Translations under genes and position numbers: made by a program
The notes under the pieces: generated by a model
What the model was told of the DNA's origin: nothing
Databases searched by the model: none
Seen by the model: only the letters and a program-made list of their open reading frames with translations
Shown here: positions 18,307 to 27,376 of the stretch, one piece after another
Numbering within the stretch: position 1 is the stretch's first letter
Layout of the letters: every line of letters begins with the position of its first letter
Assembly (NCBI RefSeq): GCF_900099895.1
Contig: NZ_FNDY01000007.1
Location: forward strand, 124,001-188,000
Origin: Paenibacillus naphthalenovorans
Lineage (GTDB): Bacteria > Bacillota > Bacilli > Paenibacillales > NBRC-103111
Reading direction: 5' to 3'
DNA: 64,000 nt

Positions 18307-19067
18307 CACTCATCCTCCTTCCCGAGGTAAGCCTCGATGACATCAGGATGGTTTTGGATTTCCTCAGGTGAGCCTTCGGCAATTTTCACGCCGAAATTGA
18401 TGCACACCACTCTATCGCACAGGGTCATGACCAGCGGCATATCATGCTCGACGAGCAGGACCGTCGTACCGTTGTCCCGGATTTTACGGATCAGGTTCAT
18501 GAGCTCATGCGTCTCGCTTTCGATCATTCCCGCCGCCGGTTCATCAAGCAAAAGCAGCTTCGGATTCGTCGCCAGCGCCCGGGCGATTTCGAGTCTGCGC
18601 TGCTGTCCATACGCCAGCGTATCGGATCGGATGTCTGCGACGTCCTTCAGGCCGACGAATTCAAGCAGTTTCATCGAACGCTCCTGTACATGGGCTTCTT
18701 CTTTCTTTTGGCCGGGCAGATGCAGCAGAGAAGCCCAGTAACCGGATTTGGTTACCGTATGCATCCCGACCTTAATGTTTTCCAAAGCGCTCATATGGCC
18801 GAACAAACGGATGTTTTGAAAGGTACGGGCGATGCCAAGCTCCGTAATTTTGTGCGGAGGCAGCTGCAGCAGATTCGTTCCGTCAAAGACGATGCTTCCT
18901 ATCGTCGGCGGAAAAATGCCCGTGATCATGTTGAAAATCGTCGTTTTTCCAGCCCCGTTCGGTCCGATCAAACCAAGGATCTGGCCTCTGTCCAGACTGA
19001 AATTCACATCCGACAGCGCCTTAATCCCGCCGAATGTTTTACCAATTTGCTTCAATTCGAGCAGCAT
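18306..19067 (-). CDS. livG: Branched-chain amino acid ABC transporter ATPase LivG
   Basis: A 253-residue ATPase with Walker A GPNGAGKTT, the LivG-type ARTFQNIRLFGHMS segment, signature LAYGQQRRLEIARAL and Walker B LLLLDEPAAGM. The start is the ATG at 19067 behind AAGGGGGG, one base after the livM stop. It partners LivF as an ATPase heterodimer. Confidence 0.95.
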   Translation of the reverse strand: MLLELKQIGKTFGGIKALSDVNFSLDRGQILGLIGPNGAGKTTIFNMITGIFPPTIGSIVFDGTNLLQLPPHKITELGIARTFQNIRLFGHMSALENIKVGMHTVTKSGYWASLLHLPGQKKEEAHVQERSMKLLEFVGLKDVADIRSDTLAYGQQRRLEIARALATNPKLLLLDEPAAGMIESETHELMNLIRKIRDNGTTVLLVEHDMPLVMTLCDRVVCINFGVKIAEGSPEEIQNHPDVIEAYLGKEDE

Positions 19068-19068
19068 G

Positions 19069-20019
19069 CTACAGCCCCCCTTTGCCGGAAGTTTTGCTTT
19101 TGCGTTGTTTCCATTTGGCAAATGTGCTGGCCGTGATCAAGCCATGCGGACGGAACGCCATAACGAGGATCAGCAAGGTGCCGTAGAAGATCATTTTGTA
19201 TTCGGCCAGAACGCGCAAATACTCCGGCAATCCTGTTAACAACGCCGCCCCGAAGAGCGGACCGATAATGACTTCCGAACCGCCGACAACGGCAAACGAT
19301 AATATTTCCACAGCCCGGTGATAATTGAAATCGTCCGGCGTGATGCTCGTCGTAATGTGGGCATAGAGGCCGCCGCCCAGCCCCGCGAGCATGGAACCGA
19401 TCAAATAAGCCAGCATCTTGTAATACGTAATATTGATGCCCATGGCGCGGGCCGCTGTTTCATCCGCACGGATGGCGCTGAACGCCCGGCCGACCCGGGA
19501 ACGGTCCAGACGAATTTGGCATAATAAAATAACGATAAATAAAAGCATCATCGCAATTAAGGTCGATAAGGCTTTCATTTGAGATACGGAAATCCCCAAA
19601 ACGGATGCATCCAGTCCAATTAACTTCTCCAGCTCGTATAACCGCGTTCCGATCGATTGCAATCCGGTAAGACCCAGCGCACCGTTGGTGATTTCCAGGT
19701 TCAGCATAATGACCCGGACAACCTCGCCGAAACCAAGGGTAGCAATAGCCAGATACAGTCCATGAAGTCTTAATGTGGGATAACCGATAATTAAAGCCAC
19801 AATCCCGGTAATGATCACTGCGAGAATTAACGCCACAATTAACGGCAAATCCGCCGATTTGGTAGCAATGGATGCGGTATACGCTCCAATACTCATAAAC
19901 CCTGCATGTCCAAGCGAAAGCTGTCCCGTAGACAACGTAATATAAATACTGATAGCCAAAATCAAATTCAGGAACAAAAAGGTGAAAACCTGCAGCGTAT
20001 AAGGATTTAAAAAGTCCAT
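19069..20019 (-). CDS. livM: Branched-chain amino acid ABC transporter permease LivM
   Basis: A 316-residue membrane protein of the LivM family with the typical SLGHAGFMSIGAYTA loop, GYPTLRLHGLYLAIATLGF and the ATPase-contact segment RSRVGRAFSAIRADETAARA. About eight membrane segments are visible. It lies between livH and livG at 20 bp and 1 bp spacing. Confidence 0.95.
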   Translation of the reverse strand: MDFLNPYTLQVFTFLFLNLILAISIYITLSTGQLSLGHAGFMSIGAYTASIATKSADLPLIVALILAVIITGIVALIIGYPTLRLHGLYLAIATLGFGEVVRVIMLNLEITNGALGLTGLQSIGTRLYELEKLIGLDASVLGISVSQMKALSTLIAMMLLFIVILLCQIRLDRSRVGRAFSAIRADETAARAMGINITYYKMLAYLIGSMLAGLGGGLYAHITTSITPDDFNYHRAVEILSFAVVGGSEVIIGPLFGAALLTGLPEYLRVLAEYKMIFYGTLLILVMAFRPHGLITASTFAKWKQRKSKTSGKGGL

Positions 20020-20039
20020 TTTCTTCTCATGATCCCCCT

Positions 20040-20903
20040 TTACGCCTTTTTCCCAAACAGACCTTGCGGCCGGATGAGGAGGATGACAATAATCATACCG
20101 AAGGCTACGGCATCCCTGTAAGAGGAATCACCATAAGCAACGGCCAATACTTCCGACATGCCGATCAGCACGCCGCACACCATGGCCCCGGGAATGCTGC
20201 CGACTCCGCCAAGGATAAGGGCAGCCAAGCCTTTGAAGCCCAGTGTCAGACCCATCGACGGGATTAATGCCGAATAAGCAATACCGATCAGCATGCCGGC
20301 GATGCCGCCCAGAGCCGAAGCAATCACCACGGTCATAATAATGACGGCGTTCGTATTGATGCCCAAAATCCCTGCGGTTTCCGTATTTTCCGCAGTTGCT
20401 CTGAGCGCCTTACCCATTTTGGTCTTTTGAATCCAATAATTCAGAATGACCATTAAACACAGTGAGATGCCGATGATGATCAGATCCGCCGCGCGCATCT
20501 GCACGGGTCCTATATGGAAAACGGCCGCTCCGACACTCGGCACCGACCGGGAATCCGCTCCAAAGAATACATGAGTCAATTCTTCGATCAGGATGGCGAA
20601 ACCAATCGTGCTGATTAGAGGCGCCAGATGCGGTACGTTCTTTTTTCTTAGCGGCCGCAGCGCGGTGAATTCAAGCACAAGCCCCAAGATTCCCGATACG
20701 ATGACCGCAACGGGAAATGCGACCATAAACGGCAATCCGGTATTAACCGTAAGACTCAATCCCACAAGCGAACCGAAAATAAAGATCTGACCATGTGCCA
20801 TGTTGATAATGCGCAGCACACCGAAAATAAGCGTATAGCCGATAGCGATCAATGAATAGGTACTTCCTACGGTCAATCCGTTGAAGAGCTGCTGCCAAAT
20901 CAC
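20040..20903 (-). CDS. livH: Branched-chain amino acid ABC transporter permease LivH, GTG start
   Basis: A 287-residue membrane protein with IAIGYTLIFGVLRIINMAHG near the N-terminus and the contact segment TKMGKALRATAENTETA. The GTG at 20903 is chosen because GGAGGAG lies just upstream; earlier in-frame starts have no ribosome site. It forms the transmembrane pore with LivM. Confidence 0.95.
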   Translation of the reverse strand: MIWQQLFNGLTVGSTYSLIAIGYTLIFGVLRIINMAHGQIFIFGSLVGLSLTVNTGLPFMVAFPVAVIVSGILGLVLEFTALRPLRKKNVPHLAPLISTIGFAILIEELTHVFFGADSRSVPSVGAAVFHIGPVQMRAADLIIIGISLCLMVILNYWIQKTKMGKALRATAENTETAGILGINTNAVIIMTVVIASALGGIAGMLIGIAYSALIPSMGLTLGFKGLAALILGGVGSIPGAMVCGVLIGMSEVLAVAYGDSSYRDAVAFGMIIVILLIRPQGLFGKKA

Positions 20904-20937
20904 GCTGTCTCCTCCTTTTTTCAAAATGGGCTTACGA

Positions 20938-20972
20938 AACAAGCAACCCGGGCAGCACCCGGGTAACTTGTT
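20938..20972 (-). other. Hairpin between livK and livH
   Basis: A stem ACCCGGG / CCCGGGT (20946-20964) is extended by AACAAG / CTTGTT. It separates the binding-protein gene from the rest of the operon. On the minus strand no clean U-run follows, so it is probably a partial terminator or message-stabilising hairpin that keeps livK expression above the membrane genes (inference). Confidence 0.55.
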
Positions 20973-21034
20973 TGTTTCCCTAACTATTCAAACCTTCATT
21001 AACTTACACAAAGGGGGCCTAAAGATGGAGTGGA

Positions 21035-22204
21035 TTATTCGAACGTTACAAACTTGCCGGCTTTCACCGTAACGACGACAGGCACACCGATCGGATTACG
21101 TTTTTCATCAAAGGAGAGCTTGCCCGATACGCCATTGAAGTCCTTCAGCTGGGCCAATTCGTCACGCAATGCGTTACGGTCACCGCCTTTATTCGTTTTC
21201 AAAAGGGACTGGGCCATAATATACATCCCGTCATACGCCTGAGCCGCGAATTGATCCGGTTTCTTGCCGTATTTCTCTTCATATTTTTTCACGAAATTTT
21301 GTACATTTTCGTCTTTTTTGTCCGGGCTGAACGGCGTGGCTACGATAAGACCTTCCGCCGCGTGGCCGGCAATTTCCAACACTTGCGGATTGTTAAAGCC
21401 GTTGCCGCCGATAATCGGTACATTCAGACCGATTTCGCGTGCTTTTTTCACAACAAGAGAACCTTCCTTATATAATGCCGAAACGAACAATGCATCCGGA
21501 TTGGCTGCTTTGATTTTGGTCAGCTGTGCGGCGAAGTCTACATCCCCATTCGAGAACGTTTCTTCACCCAGGTTGGTTAGTCCCATCTTTTCCGCCGTAG
21601 CCTTCATGGTTTTAAACCCGGATACGGAGAAATCGTCGTTCTTCGCATAAATGAAAGCCGCTGTCTTGATCCCGTGCTTCTTCACAGCCACATCCATAGC
21701 GGCAGGAATCGCTACGGACTCAGGCAGGGAATTGCGGAATACATATTCGCCGATGTCGTTAATGCCCTCGGCAGTATTGGAGATTCCGAGAATCGGAGTT
21801 TCCGCTTCACTGGCTACCGGTCCAATCGCAAACATTTCGCCGGACAAGGTCGGACCGATGATCCCGACGACTTTATCCTGGTTAATCAATTTATTGGCCG
21901 CATTGATAGCGCTTTCTTTCTTTCCTCCCGAATCTTCGGTGATGAGCTCGATTTTTAATTTTCCTTTGTTCGCTTCATTTAACTCGGTTAAAGCAAGCTC
22001 TAAACCTTGTTTTTGGGCTTCGCCATAGGCCGCCCCGCTTCCGGAAAGGAATCCGATGTAACCGATTTTAGCCACCTGTTCGCCATTTCCGGCTTCCGCC
22101 CCGGATCCGCCGTTGGTTGCCGCAGGCTGCGCACCGCAGCCAGCCAATAAGGCCAAGCTCAATACAGCGGAAAGAACTGTACCCATGCCTTTTCTCTGTC
22201 TCAT
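21035..22204 (-). CDS. livK: Branched-chain amino acid-type substrate-binding lipoprotein
   Basis: A 389-residue Leu/Ile/Val-type periplasmic-binding-fold protein. The signal peptide ends at lipobox LAGC (Cys23). The mature protein has IGYIGFLSGSGAAYGEAQKQ, VVGIIGPTLSGEM and AQAYDGMYIMAQSLL, typical of the family. It is the first gene of the liv operon, behind a TTGACA-N17-TTACAT promoter. Members bind branched-chain amino acids, but also other amino acids and amides, so the ligand is not certain. Confidence 0.93.
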   Translation of the reverse strand: MRQRKGMGTVLSAVLSLALLAGCGAQPAATNGGSGAEAGNGEQVAKIGYIGFLSGSGAAYGEAQKQGLELALTELNEANKGKLKIELITEDSGGKKESAINAANKLINQDKVVGIIGPTLSGEMFAIGPVASEAETPILGISNTAEGINDIGEYVFRNSLPESVAIPAAMDVAVKKHGIKTAAFIYAKNDDFSVSGFKTMKATAEKMGLTNLGEETFSNGDVDFAAQLTKIKAANPDALFVSALYKEGSLVVKKAREIGLNVPIIGGNGFNNPQVLEIAGHAAEGLIVATPFSPDKKDENVQNFVKKYEEKYGKKPDQFAAQAYDGMYIMAQSLLKTNKGGDRNALRDELAQLKDFNGVSGKLSFDEKRNPIGVPVVVTVKAGKFVTFE

Positions 22205-22241
22205 GTCGCATCTCCCTTTGAATAAGTATTAATAACAAAAA

Positions 22242-22270
22242 ATGTAACAAATTTATTAACAAAGTGTCAA
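22242..22270 (-). promoter_or_regulatory. Sigma-A-type promoter of the liv operon
   Basis: On the minus strand TTGACA (22265-22270), a 17-base spacer and TTACAT (22242-22247), 37 bp upstream of the livK start. The surrounding sequence is very AT-rich. Confidence 0.6.
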
Positions 22271-22328
22271 TAACAAATCTCTTACTATTTCGACACTTTT
22301 CCTGCACGTTTCCAATTAATAAATAAGC

Positions 22329-22360
22329 AAAAAGCACCGACCCGAAGGTCCGTGCTTTTT
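22329..22360 (-). terminator. Terminator after the CNNM/CBS gene
   Basis: AAAAAGCAC-c-GACC, loop CGAA, GGTC-c-GTGCTTTTT: a strong hairpin with one mismatch, 4 bp after the stop codon, with a U-run on both strands. Confidence 0.8.
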
Positions 22361-22363
22361 AGA

Positions 22364-23518
22364 TCACATTGACTTGTCAATGATTACCTTTAGTATCCGT
22401 TTTTCATCCGTTTCCCCCGCCTTAAAGACCACGCCGTTCCATTCCAGGACCGGTTTTTCGCCCAATTCGGGTATTCGGGCCAATTGGCCTATCAAAAACC
22501 CGCTTAACGTATCGTAGTCATCGGTCGGCAGTTCCATATCCAGCAATTTTTCCACATCGTCCAAACTGGTGTAGCCTTGTACCATAAATGTATTTTCACC
22601 GATGGCGATGACTTCCTTCTCTTCCTCATCATGCTCGTCGAAAATATTTCCGACGATTTCCTCAAGCAAATCCTCGATCGTCACAATACCCGCTGTTCCC
22701 CCATATTCATCAATGGCAACCGCCATATGGACCTTGTTCTTCTGCAGGTCCTTGAACAGTTCGTCGATCCGCTTGGCCGCCGGAACAAGATACGGTGCTC
22801 GTATGACATCCTTGATATCAAGAACATGCTCATGACGGCTTTCCAGACACAATATGATGTCCTTTACATGTAGAATTCCTACAATATTATCAATTCCCTT
22901 CTCAAAAACCGGGAATCTCGTATATTTCTCCATATGAATCAATTGCACGACTTCTTCGAGCGTCGCCGTGATCGGAATAGCCACGATATTCGTCCGGTAA
23001 GTCATAATATCGGAGACGACTTTATTGTCAAACTCAAAAATATTGTCGATCATCATTTTCTCGGTTTCCTGAATGGTTCCCCGCTCCTTGCCGATATCCA
23101 CCATCATCCGGATTTCCTCTTCCGTCACCTGCTCGTCATTGGCATGGGGATCCACGCCGAATACACGAACGATCACATTGGTGGAGGCTGTCAGCAGCTT
23201 AACAAACGGAGACGCGATCACCGACAGCGCGGTCAAAGGCCGCACCACGATCATGGATATGGCTTCCGCTTTTTTCATGGCCAACCGCTTGGGCACCAAT
23301 TCACCGAATACTAACGTGAAGTAGGACAGCACCAGCGTAATAAAGATCACGGATATCTTTTCCAATAAATTCTGCGAGATCGGCACTCCCATTTCATAAA
23401 TGAAACGGGCCAAGCTCCCGGCAAAGCTATCTGCCGCAAAGGCACTCGCCAGAAATCCGGCCAGCGTGATTCCGATTTGTATCGTAGCCAGAAACCGATA
23501 ATCTCCACGCTTGTTCAT
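22364..23518 (-). CDS. HlyC/CorC-type CNNM-CBS membrane protein, N-terminally short
   Basis: A 384-residue member of the DUF21 (CNNM)-CBS-CorC family, linked to Mg2+ or Co2+ efflux or homeostasis. Present: RFLATIQIGITLAGFLASAF, the tandem CBS domains (about 170-290, with FPVFEKGIDNIVGILHVKD and VAIDEYGGTAGIVTIEDLLE), and the C-terminal transporter-associated domain ending in EKRILKVI. Absent: the first membrane helix and loop (~55 residues) that normally precede RFLATIQ. A TAA stop lies three codons upstream in frame, and the GGAGG sits directly against the ATG with no spacer. It may be a 5'-deleted gene or a true short form. Confidence 0.8.
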   Translation of the reverse strand: MNKRGDYRFLATIQIGITLAGFLASAFAADSFAGSLARFIYEMGVPISQNLLEKISVIFITLVLSYFTLVFGELVPKRLAMKKAEAISMIVVRPLTALSVIASPFVKLLTASTNVIVRVFGVDPHANDEQVTEEEIRMMVDIGKERGTIQETEKMMIDNIFEFDNKVVSDIMTYRTNIVAIPITATLEEVVQLIHMEKYTRFPVFEKGIDNIVGILHVKDIILCLESRHEHVLDIKDVIRAPYLVPAAKRIDELFKDLQKNKVHMAVAIDEYGGTAGIVTIEDLLEEIVGNIFDEHDEEEKEVIAIGENTFMVQGYTSLDDVEKLLDMELPTDDYDTLSGFLIGQLARIPELGEKPVLEWNGVVFKAGETDEKRILKVIIDKSM

Positions 23519-23883
23519 CCTCCGTTAATGGTACTTGTCCATCATATAAAAGCAAAGGCATCCTTCAAATTCACAACGGAGGGATCAATTGCCTTGATTC
23601 GCGTCTATTTCAATGGCCTGCTCCTGCTGCCCGAAACGATGAACATGATCTCCGGAAAAGTCGGCCATGGACTTCCCATCCCCAATTTATATTTACTAAT
23701 AAATAACTTACATATCAAGTTTCTCGGACCATCCCTTAACAGAATTTCCCAAACCCTAAACGTTCATCCCGTTTTTTTTGAGAATATGATTGCCGCTGCG
23801 AGCCCAATCGATTTCTTTACCGCCGCAAGTCAACAAAGACCCGACTGCAATCGAGCATTGCCATCAGGTCATTGATGATTCGT
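23519..23883. other. Region with no recognised gene
   Basis: 365 bp between iolB and the short CNNM/CBS gene. No convincing gene, terminator or RNA was seen. In particular, none of the three minus-strand frames encodes the missing hydrophobic N-terminus of the CNNM/CBS protein. Confidence 0.6.
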
Positions 23884-24669
23884 TTACTTCAGCCATTCAT
23901 GAGCCGGATCAAAATACGGCACTAACGTCCTGCCATCGTCTCCGGCCATCACCCACAAATAATAGATGGGATACCCTCCCGCCGCGCTAAGCGGATGATA
24001 TCCTCTATCCACTGCGAAGCTGTCTCCATGTCTTACTACGTAGGCTTGATCGATGCTTTGATCCTCCGTGTAATGCATTTGGATGCCATACCCCTGCTCA
24101 GGATTGAATTGATAATAAAAAAGCGCTTCCAGATGCCGCTCATTTGAAGAAAATTTATGAGGGGGATAGCTTGACCAATGCCCGGGCTGGAGATAGGTCT
24201 CCCCCAGGATCATACGGTGGACGCGGCCTTCGCCATTGTCGCCGATAATATCATTGACTTCCCGCCGCCACGTTTCCTTGCCCCGGGGGTGGGCAACGAC
24301 TTCGTTCGGCCTGACAACGAAAGGCGCATACTTGCTTTCCGCTTTAACCTTGCATACGGCGATTTGGACATCATTCGACTGCGCGGTCACTTGATAACCG
24401 GATTGGCATGGGATGTACACCGCAGTTGCTTTCCCTTTAAATACATTGTTCCTTTCTCCCAGGTCCGTCCACTTCTCATTCTCGCAAGCAACCGTCACCT
24501 TACCCGTCAAAAGGACTAAAGCCGTTTCATAACCGCCCGTCTGGCTGGAATAGTCTTCACCTTCAGCAGTTAAGGATATTTTTCCGAACGCAACATATTT
24601 TAAATCGTGGTCTTCGGTGATGATATCCTGATATCCTGCCGCTTCCTTTGCTTTGAATAAATAAGCCAA
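23884..24669 (-). CDS. iolB: 5-deoxy-glucuronate isomerase IolB, TTG start
   Basis: A 261-residue cupin enzyme of the KduI/IolB family that converts 5-deoxy-D-glucuronate to 2-deoxy-5-keto-D-gluconate in myo-inositol breakdown. Metal-site residues lie in SSYPPHKF and ERHLEALFYYQF (two His and a Glu), with a further His in VDRGYHPLSAAGGYP. The TTG at 24669 is chosen because AAGGAG lies eight bases upstream. No other iol gene is in the window, so the rest of the pathway must be elsewhere. A cre-like palindrome upstream suggests catabolite control. Confidence 0.93.
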   Translation of the reverse strand: MAYLFKAKEAAGYQDIITEDHDLKYVAFGKISLTAEGEDYSSQTGGYETALVLLTGKVTVACENEKWTDLGERNNVFKGKATAVYIPCQSGYQVTAQSNDVQIAVCKVKAESKYAPFVVRPNEVVAHPRGKETWRREVNDIIGDNGEGRVHRMILGETYLQPGHWSSYPPHKFSSNERHLEALFYYQFNPEQGYGIQMHYTEDQSIDQAYVVRHGDSFAVDRGYHPLSAAGGYPIYYLWVMAGDDGRTLVPYFDPAHEWLK

Positions 24670-24730
24670 TGCTGCCACTCCTTTTTTATTTGGAAATCAT
24701 TGTATACATTGTGTATTTTATAATGTTATG

Positions 24731-24745
24731 TGATAAGCGCTTACA
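24731..24745 (-). promoter_or_regulatory. Cre-like CcpA site upstream of iolB
   Basis: On the minus strand TGTAAGCGCTTATCA, containing the palindrome TAAGCGCTTA, resembles the CcpA cre consensus though the spacing of the last bases is off by one. A second palindrome, TGTATACA (24701-24708), lies between it and the gene and could bind another regulator. Confidence 0.4.
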
Positions 24746-24886
24746 TAGCAATAGTTTTTTGCTTAGGAAAATAAAGAAGAAGCCCCTCCAAGTAAACGGT
24801 TGTGCTCTTCTTGCACACTTGTCTATTTAAAGGGGATTCTTCGGATTGGAGAATCGCCAGGGCTTTTTATACGGATTCTCTTTTCA

Positions 24887-25801
24887 TTAATCCTGAACCA
24901 AAGCGTATTTCTTGTCAATTTTGGCTACCAAAGAATAATAAGTGTCTACCATGTTGCCGACATGGAGCTTGCCGATTTGGGTTAGCGCCTGATAGGCCTC
25001 CCATTGATCCCAGCCGAGCTCTACCATCCAGTCAATTAATTCCGCGTAAGCGATGCGTGCCGCATCCTCCATCGGACGCGCGCTCCCTACGACCATAAGC
25101 TCCGTGGGACTTTCAATTCTGGGCCATTTAATGGCTTTCCCTTTGATTAATTCAAATTTCAGCGTGACCTTCGCCGTAATCTCCAAAGCCACACCGCATA
25201 ATTCACCGTCGCCTTGACCTGCATGACAATCTCCTGTAAAGAAGTACGCTCCCGGCACCCGTACAGGCAAATAAACGGTGTTGCCCGGCTTCGTATCGGG
25301 TACGTCCATATTTCCCCCATGGTCTGCCGGAGTCAATGCGGATATCGCTTCAAGCTCCGGAGCCGTACCGATCGTACCTAAAAACGGACGCCAGGGAAAT
25401 TTCAATCGCTTGTTGTAAGTTAACTCGTTATCCTCCAGTTTATAAATAAACACCTTCTCCGGAAGCGGTTCGTTCAAGGTGCGTGTGGTGTTCGTGGCCG
25501 TTAACCCGCCGAAGTTAGGCAGATGCGCGCTAACCGCCCAATCCCTGGTCGGCTCTATGTCCATAATGTGTACTGCCAGCGTATCGCCGGGCTCCGCCCC
25601 TTCGACAAAGATAGGCCCTGTTTGGGGATTTAAATAGTTGCCCAATATTTTTGACGGAATATCGGTATCCTTCGTAACCCGATCTTCAAAGGCGTCCCTC
25701 GTATAGATGGCTACGGTTTCCCCCGGATTCACTGTGGCTATAGGCTCCAGATAACGGCTGAATACGTAACTATGTGCTCCGGGTTGTCTGATTTCTTTCA
25801 T
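24887..25801 (-). CDS. Acetamidase/formamidase family amidohydrolase
   Basis: A 304-residue member of the FmdA/AmdA family, which hydrolyses formamide or acetamide to ammonia and the acid. Family motifs are visible: EGAEPGDTLAVHIMDIEP, the metal-site stretch GDCHAGQGDGELCG, and the LTPADHGGNMD segment. The start has GAGGAGAG upstream. It lies 55 bp after the last ABC gene of an urea/amide-type importer. The whole unit therefore looks like a nitrogen-scavenging operon that imports short amides and releases ammonia. The GlnR/TnrA box at its promoter fits this. Confidence 0.92.
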   Translation of the reverse strand: MKEIRQPGAHSYVFSRYLEPIATVNPGETVAIYTRDAFEDRVTKDTDIPSKILGNYLNPQTGPIFVEGAEPGDTLAVHIMDIEPTRDWAVSAHLPNFGGLTATNTTRTLNEPLPEKVFIYKLEDNELTYNKRLKFPWRPFLGTIGTAPELEAISALTPADHGGNMDVPDTKPGNTVYLPVRVPGAYFFTGDCHAGQGDGELCGVALEITAKVTLKFELIKGKAIKWPRIESPTELMVVGSARPMEDAARIAYAELIDWMVELGWDQWEAYQALTQIGKLHVGNMVDTYYSLVAKIDKKYALVQD

Positions 25802-25856
25802 TAGGTTCGACTCTCCTCATCCCATAAGATTTGATTTCATAACCGACGTTTTTCGG

Positions 25857-26555
25857 CTACACGGCCAAATAGCGTTTGATCTGATCGTAATCGGCCATCA
25901 CTTCGGCCGTGAGTTCGCCTACAATACTCCCTTTATCCATCGCGTAGCAGCGGTCGGACATCTGTTGAATCAGTCCGATATGCTGCTCCACAAACAGGAC
26001 GGTCAAGCCCCAGTCCCGATTAATCCGTTTGATGATATCGCTGATTTGCAAAATAATACTGGGCTGAATGCCTTCCGAAGGCTCATCCAATAAAAGCAGC
26101 TCCGGTTTGCCGACCAAAGCTCTGCTGATGGAGAGCATCGCCTGCTCGCCGCCGCTCAGCGTGCCCGCCTTCTGGGTTCGCCGCTCCCTTAATCTCGGAA
26201 AATAGTCATATAATATGCCGAAGTCGATATTGGCCTCCTTTTTATTAATTTGGCTACCCATTTTCAAATTTTCTTCCACCGTCAATTTCGGAAAAATCCC
26301 GTGTCCCTGGGGAACATAACCGATGCCAATCCGAGCTCTTTCATGCGATGCGCTGGATGAAATGTCCTGTCCTTTGAAATAAATCTTTCCTTCTTTGGCA
26401 TGATTCAGGCCAATCAGCGTTTTCATAAAGGTGCTTTTACCTACACCGTTACGTCCGATGATCGACACGATTTCCCCTTGCCTTACGTGAATATTCACAT
26501 CGCGAATGATCATGATCTTGCCGTATCCCGACACCAGCTTCTCTACCTTAATCAT
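25857..26555 (-). CDS. Urea/short-chain amide ABC transporter ATPase (UrtE-like)
   Basis: A 232-residue LivF-type ATPase with Walker A GRNGVGKST, signature LSGGEQAMLSISRALV and Walker B LLLLDEPSEGIQPSI. The GEQAM signature and SEGIQPSI are typical of UrtE/FmdF-like proteins. It partners the UrtD-like ATPase 59 bp upstream. Whether urea or an amide is carried is not fixed by sequence; the linked amidase favours an amide. Confidence 0.9.
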   Translation of the reverse strand: MIKVEKLVSGYGKIMIIRDVNIHVRQGEIVSIIGRNGVGKSTFMKTLIGLNHAKEGKIYFKGQDISSSASHERARIGIGYVPQGHGIFPKLTVEENLKMGSQINKKEANIDFGILYDYFPRLRERRTQKAGTLSGGEQAMLSISRALVGKPELLLLDEPSEGIQPSIILQISDIIKRINRDWGLTVLFVEQHIGLIQQMSDRCYAMDKGSIVGELTAEVMADYDQIKRYLAV

Positions 26556-26614
26556 CCGGTTTCCCCCTTAAGCTCACAGTCTGCCCGAGCCGTCTGATGT
26601 CTTTAGCCGCAATG

Positions 26615-27376
26615 TTAAACCTTGCCCAAATAGATTCTGACGACTTCCTCATTCGCTTCAATTTCGCTCAACGTCCCTTCCGCAAAAGGCTTTCCGTAAT
26701 GCAGTACCGTCACATTCTCGGCTATCCGCCGGACAAATTCCATATCGTGGTCAATAAACAAAATCGTGATGCCGGATTCATTCATCTTTTTCACCAATTG
26801 TGCGGTAAATTCCGTTTCCTCAGGCCCCATTCCGGCGGCCGGTTCGTCCAGCAGCAGGATGTCCGGTTTTGAAGCAAGCGCCATAGCGATTTCCAGCCAT
26901 TGCTGCTGCCCATGAGACAAATTGCTGACCTGAGGGTTGCCTAATTGTTCAATGCCTACGAAAGAAAGCAGACGGTCAATCTCAGCTTCGACATCGCCCG
27001 GCTCGACGAAATTTTGAGTGGCGATCCGCATGTTATCCCGCAATGAAAGTTCTCCATATACACCGGGAACCTGCATTTTAATGCTGATTCCCATACGCGC
27101 CCTCTTCCAAGTATCGTATTTCGTAATGTCGTTTCCTTTGAACAGTATATGTCCCTGGGTTGGAGGATAGATCCCCATAATCAACTTAAACACGGTACTC
27201 TTGCCTGCACCGTTAGGACCAATCAGGCAGCGCAGCTCACCGCGCCTGACCGACATGTTGACGCCATCCACCGCCTTTAACCCGCCAAACTGCTTGACAA
27301 CGTTCCGGAGTTCCAGCAGCGTTTCCTTCTGTGGGGGCTCCAAAACCGGCGAAATTTCAGATCGTAGATTTCCCAT
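26615..27376 (-). CDS. Urea/short-chain amide ABC transporter ATPase (UrtD-like)
   Basis: A 253-residue LivG-type ATPase with Walker A GPNGAGKST, KMQVPGVYGELSLRDN, signature LSHGQQQWLEIAMALA (LSHGQ is typical of UrtD) and Walker B ILLLDEPAAGMGPEET. The gene overlaps the upstream permease gene by 20 bp. Confidence 0.9.
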   Translation of the reverse strand: MGNLRSEISPVLEPPQKETLLELRNVVKQFGGLKAVDGVNMSVRRGELRCLIGPNGAGKSTVFKLIMGIYPPTQGHILFKGNDITKYDTWKRARMGISIKMQVPGVYGELSLRDNMRIATQNFVEPGDVEAEIDRLLSFVGIEQLGNPQVSNLSHGQQQWLEIAMALASKPDILLLDEPAAGMGPEETEFTAQLVKKMNESGITILFIDHDMEFVRRIAENVTVLHYGKPFAEGTLSEIEANEEVVRIYLGKV

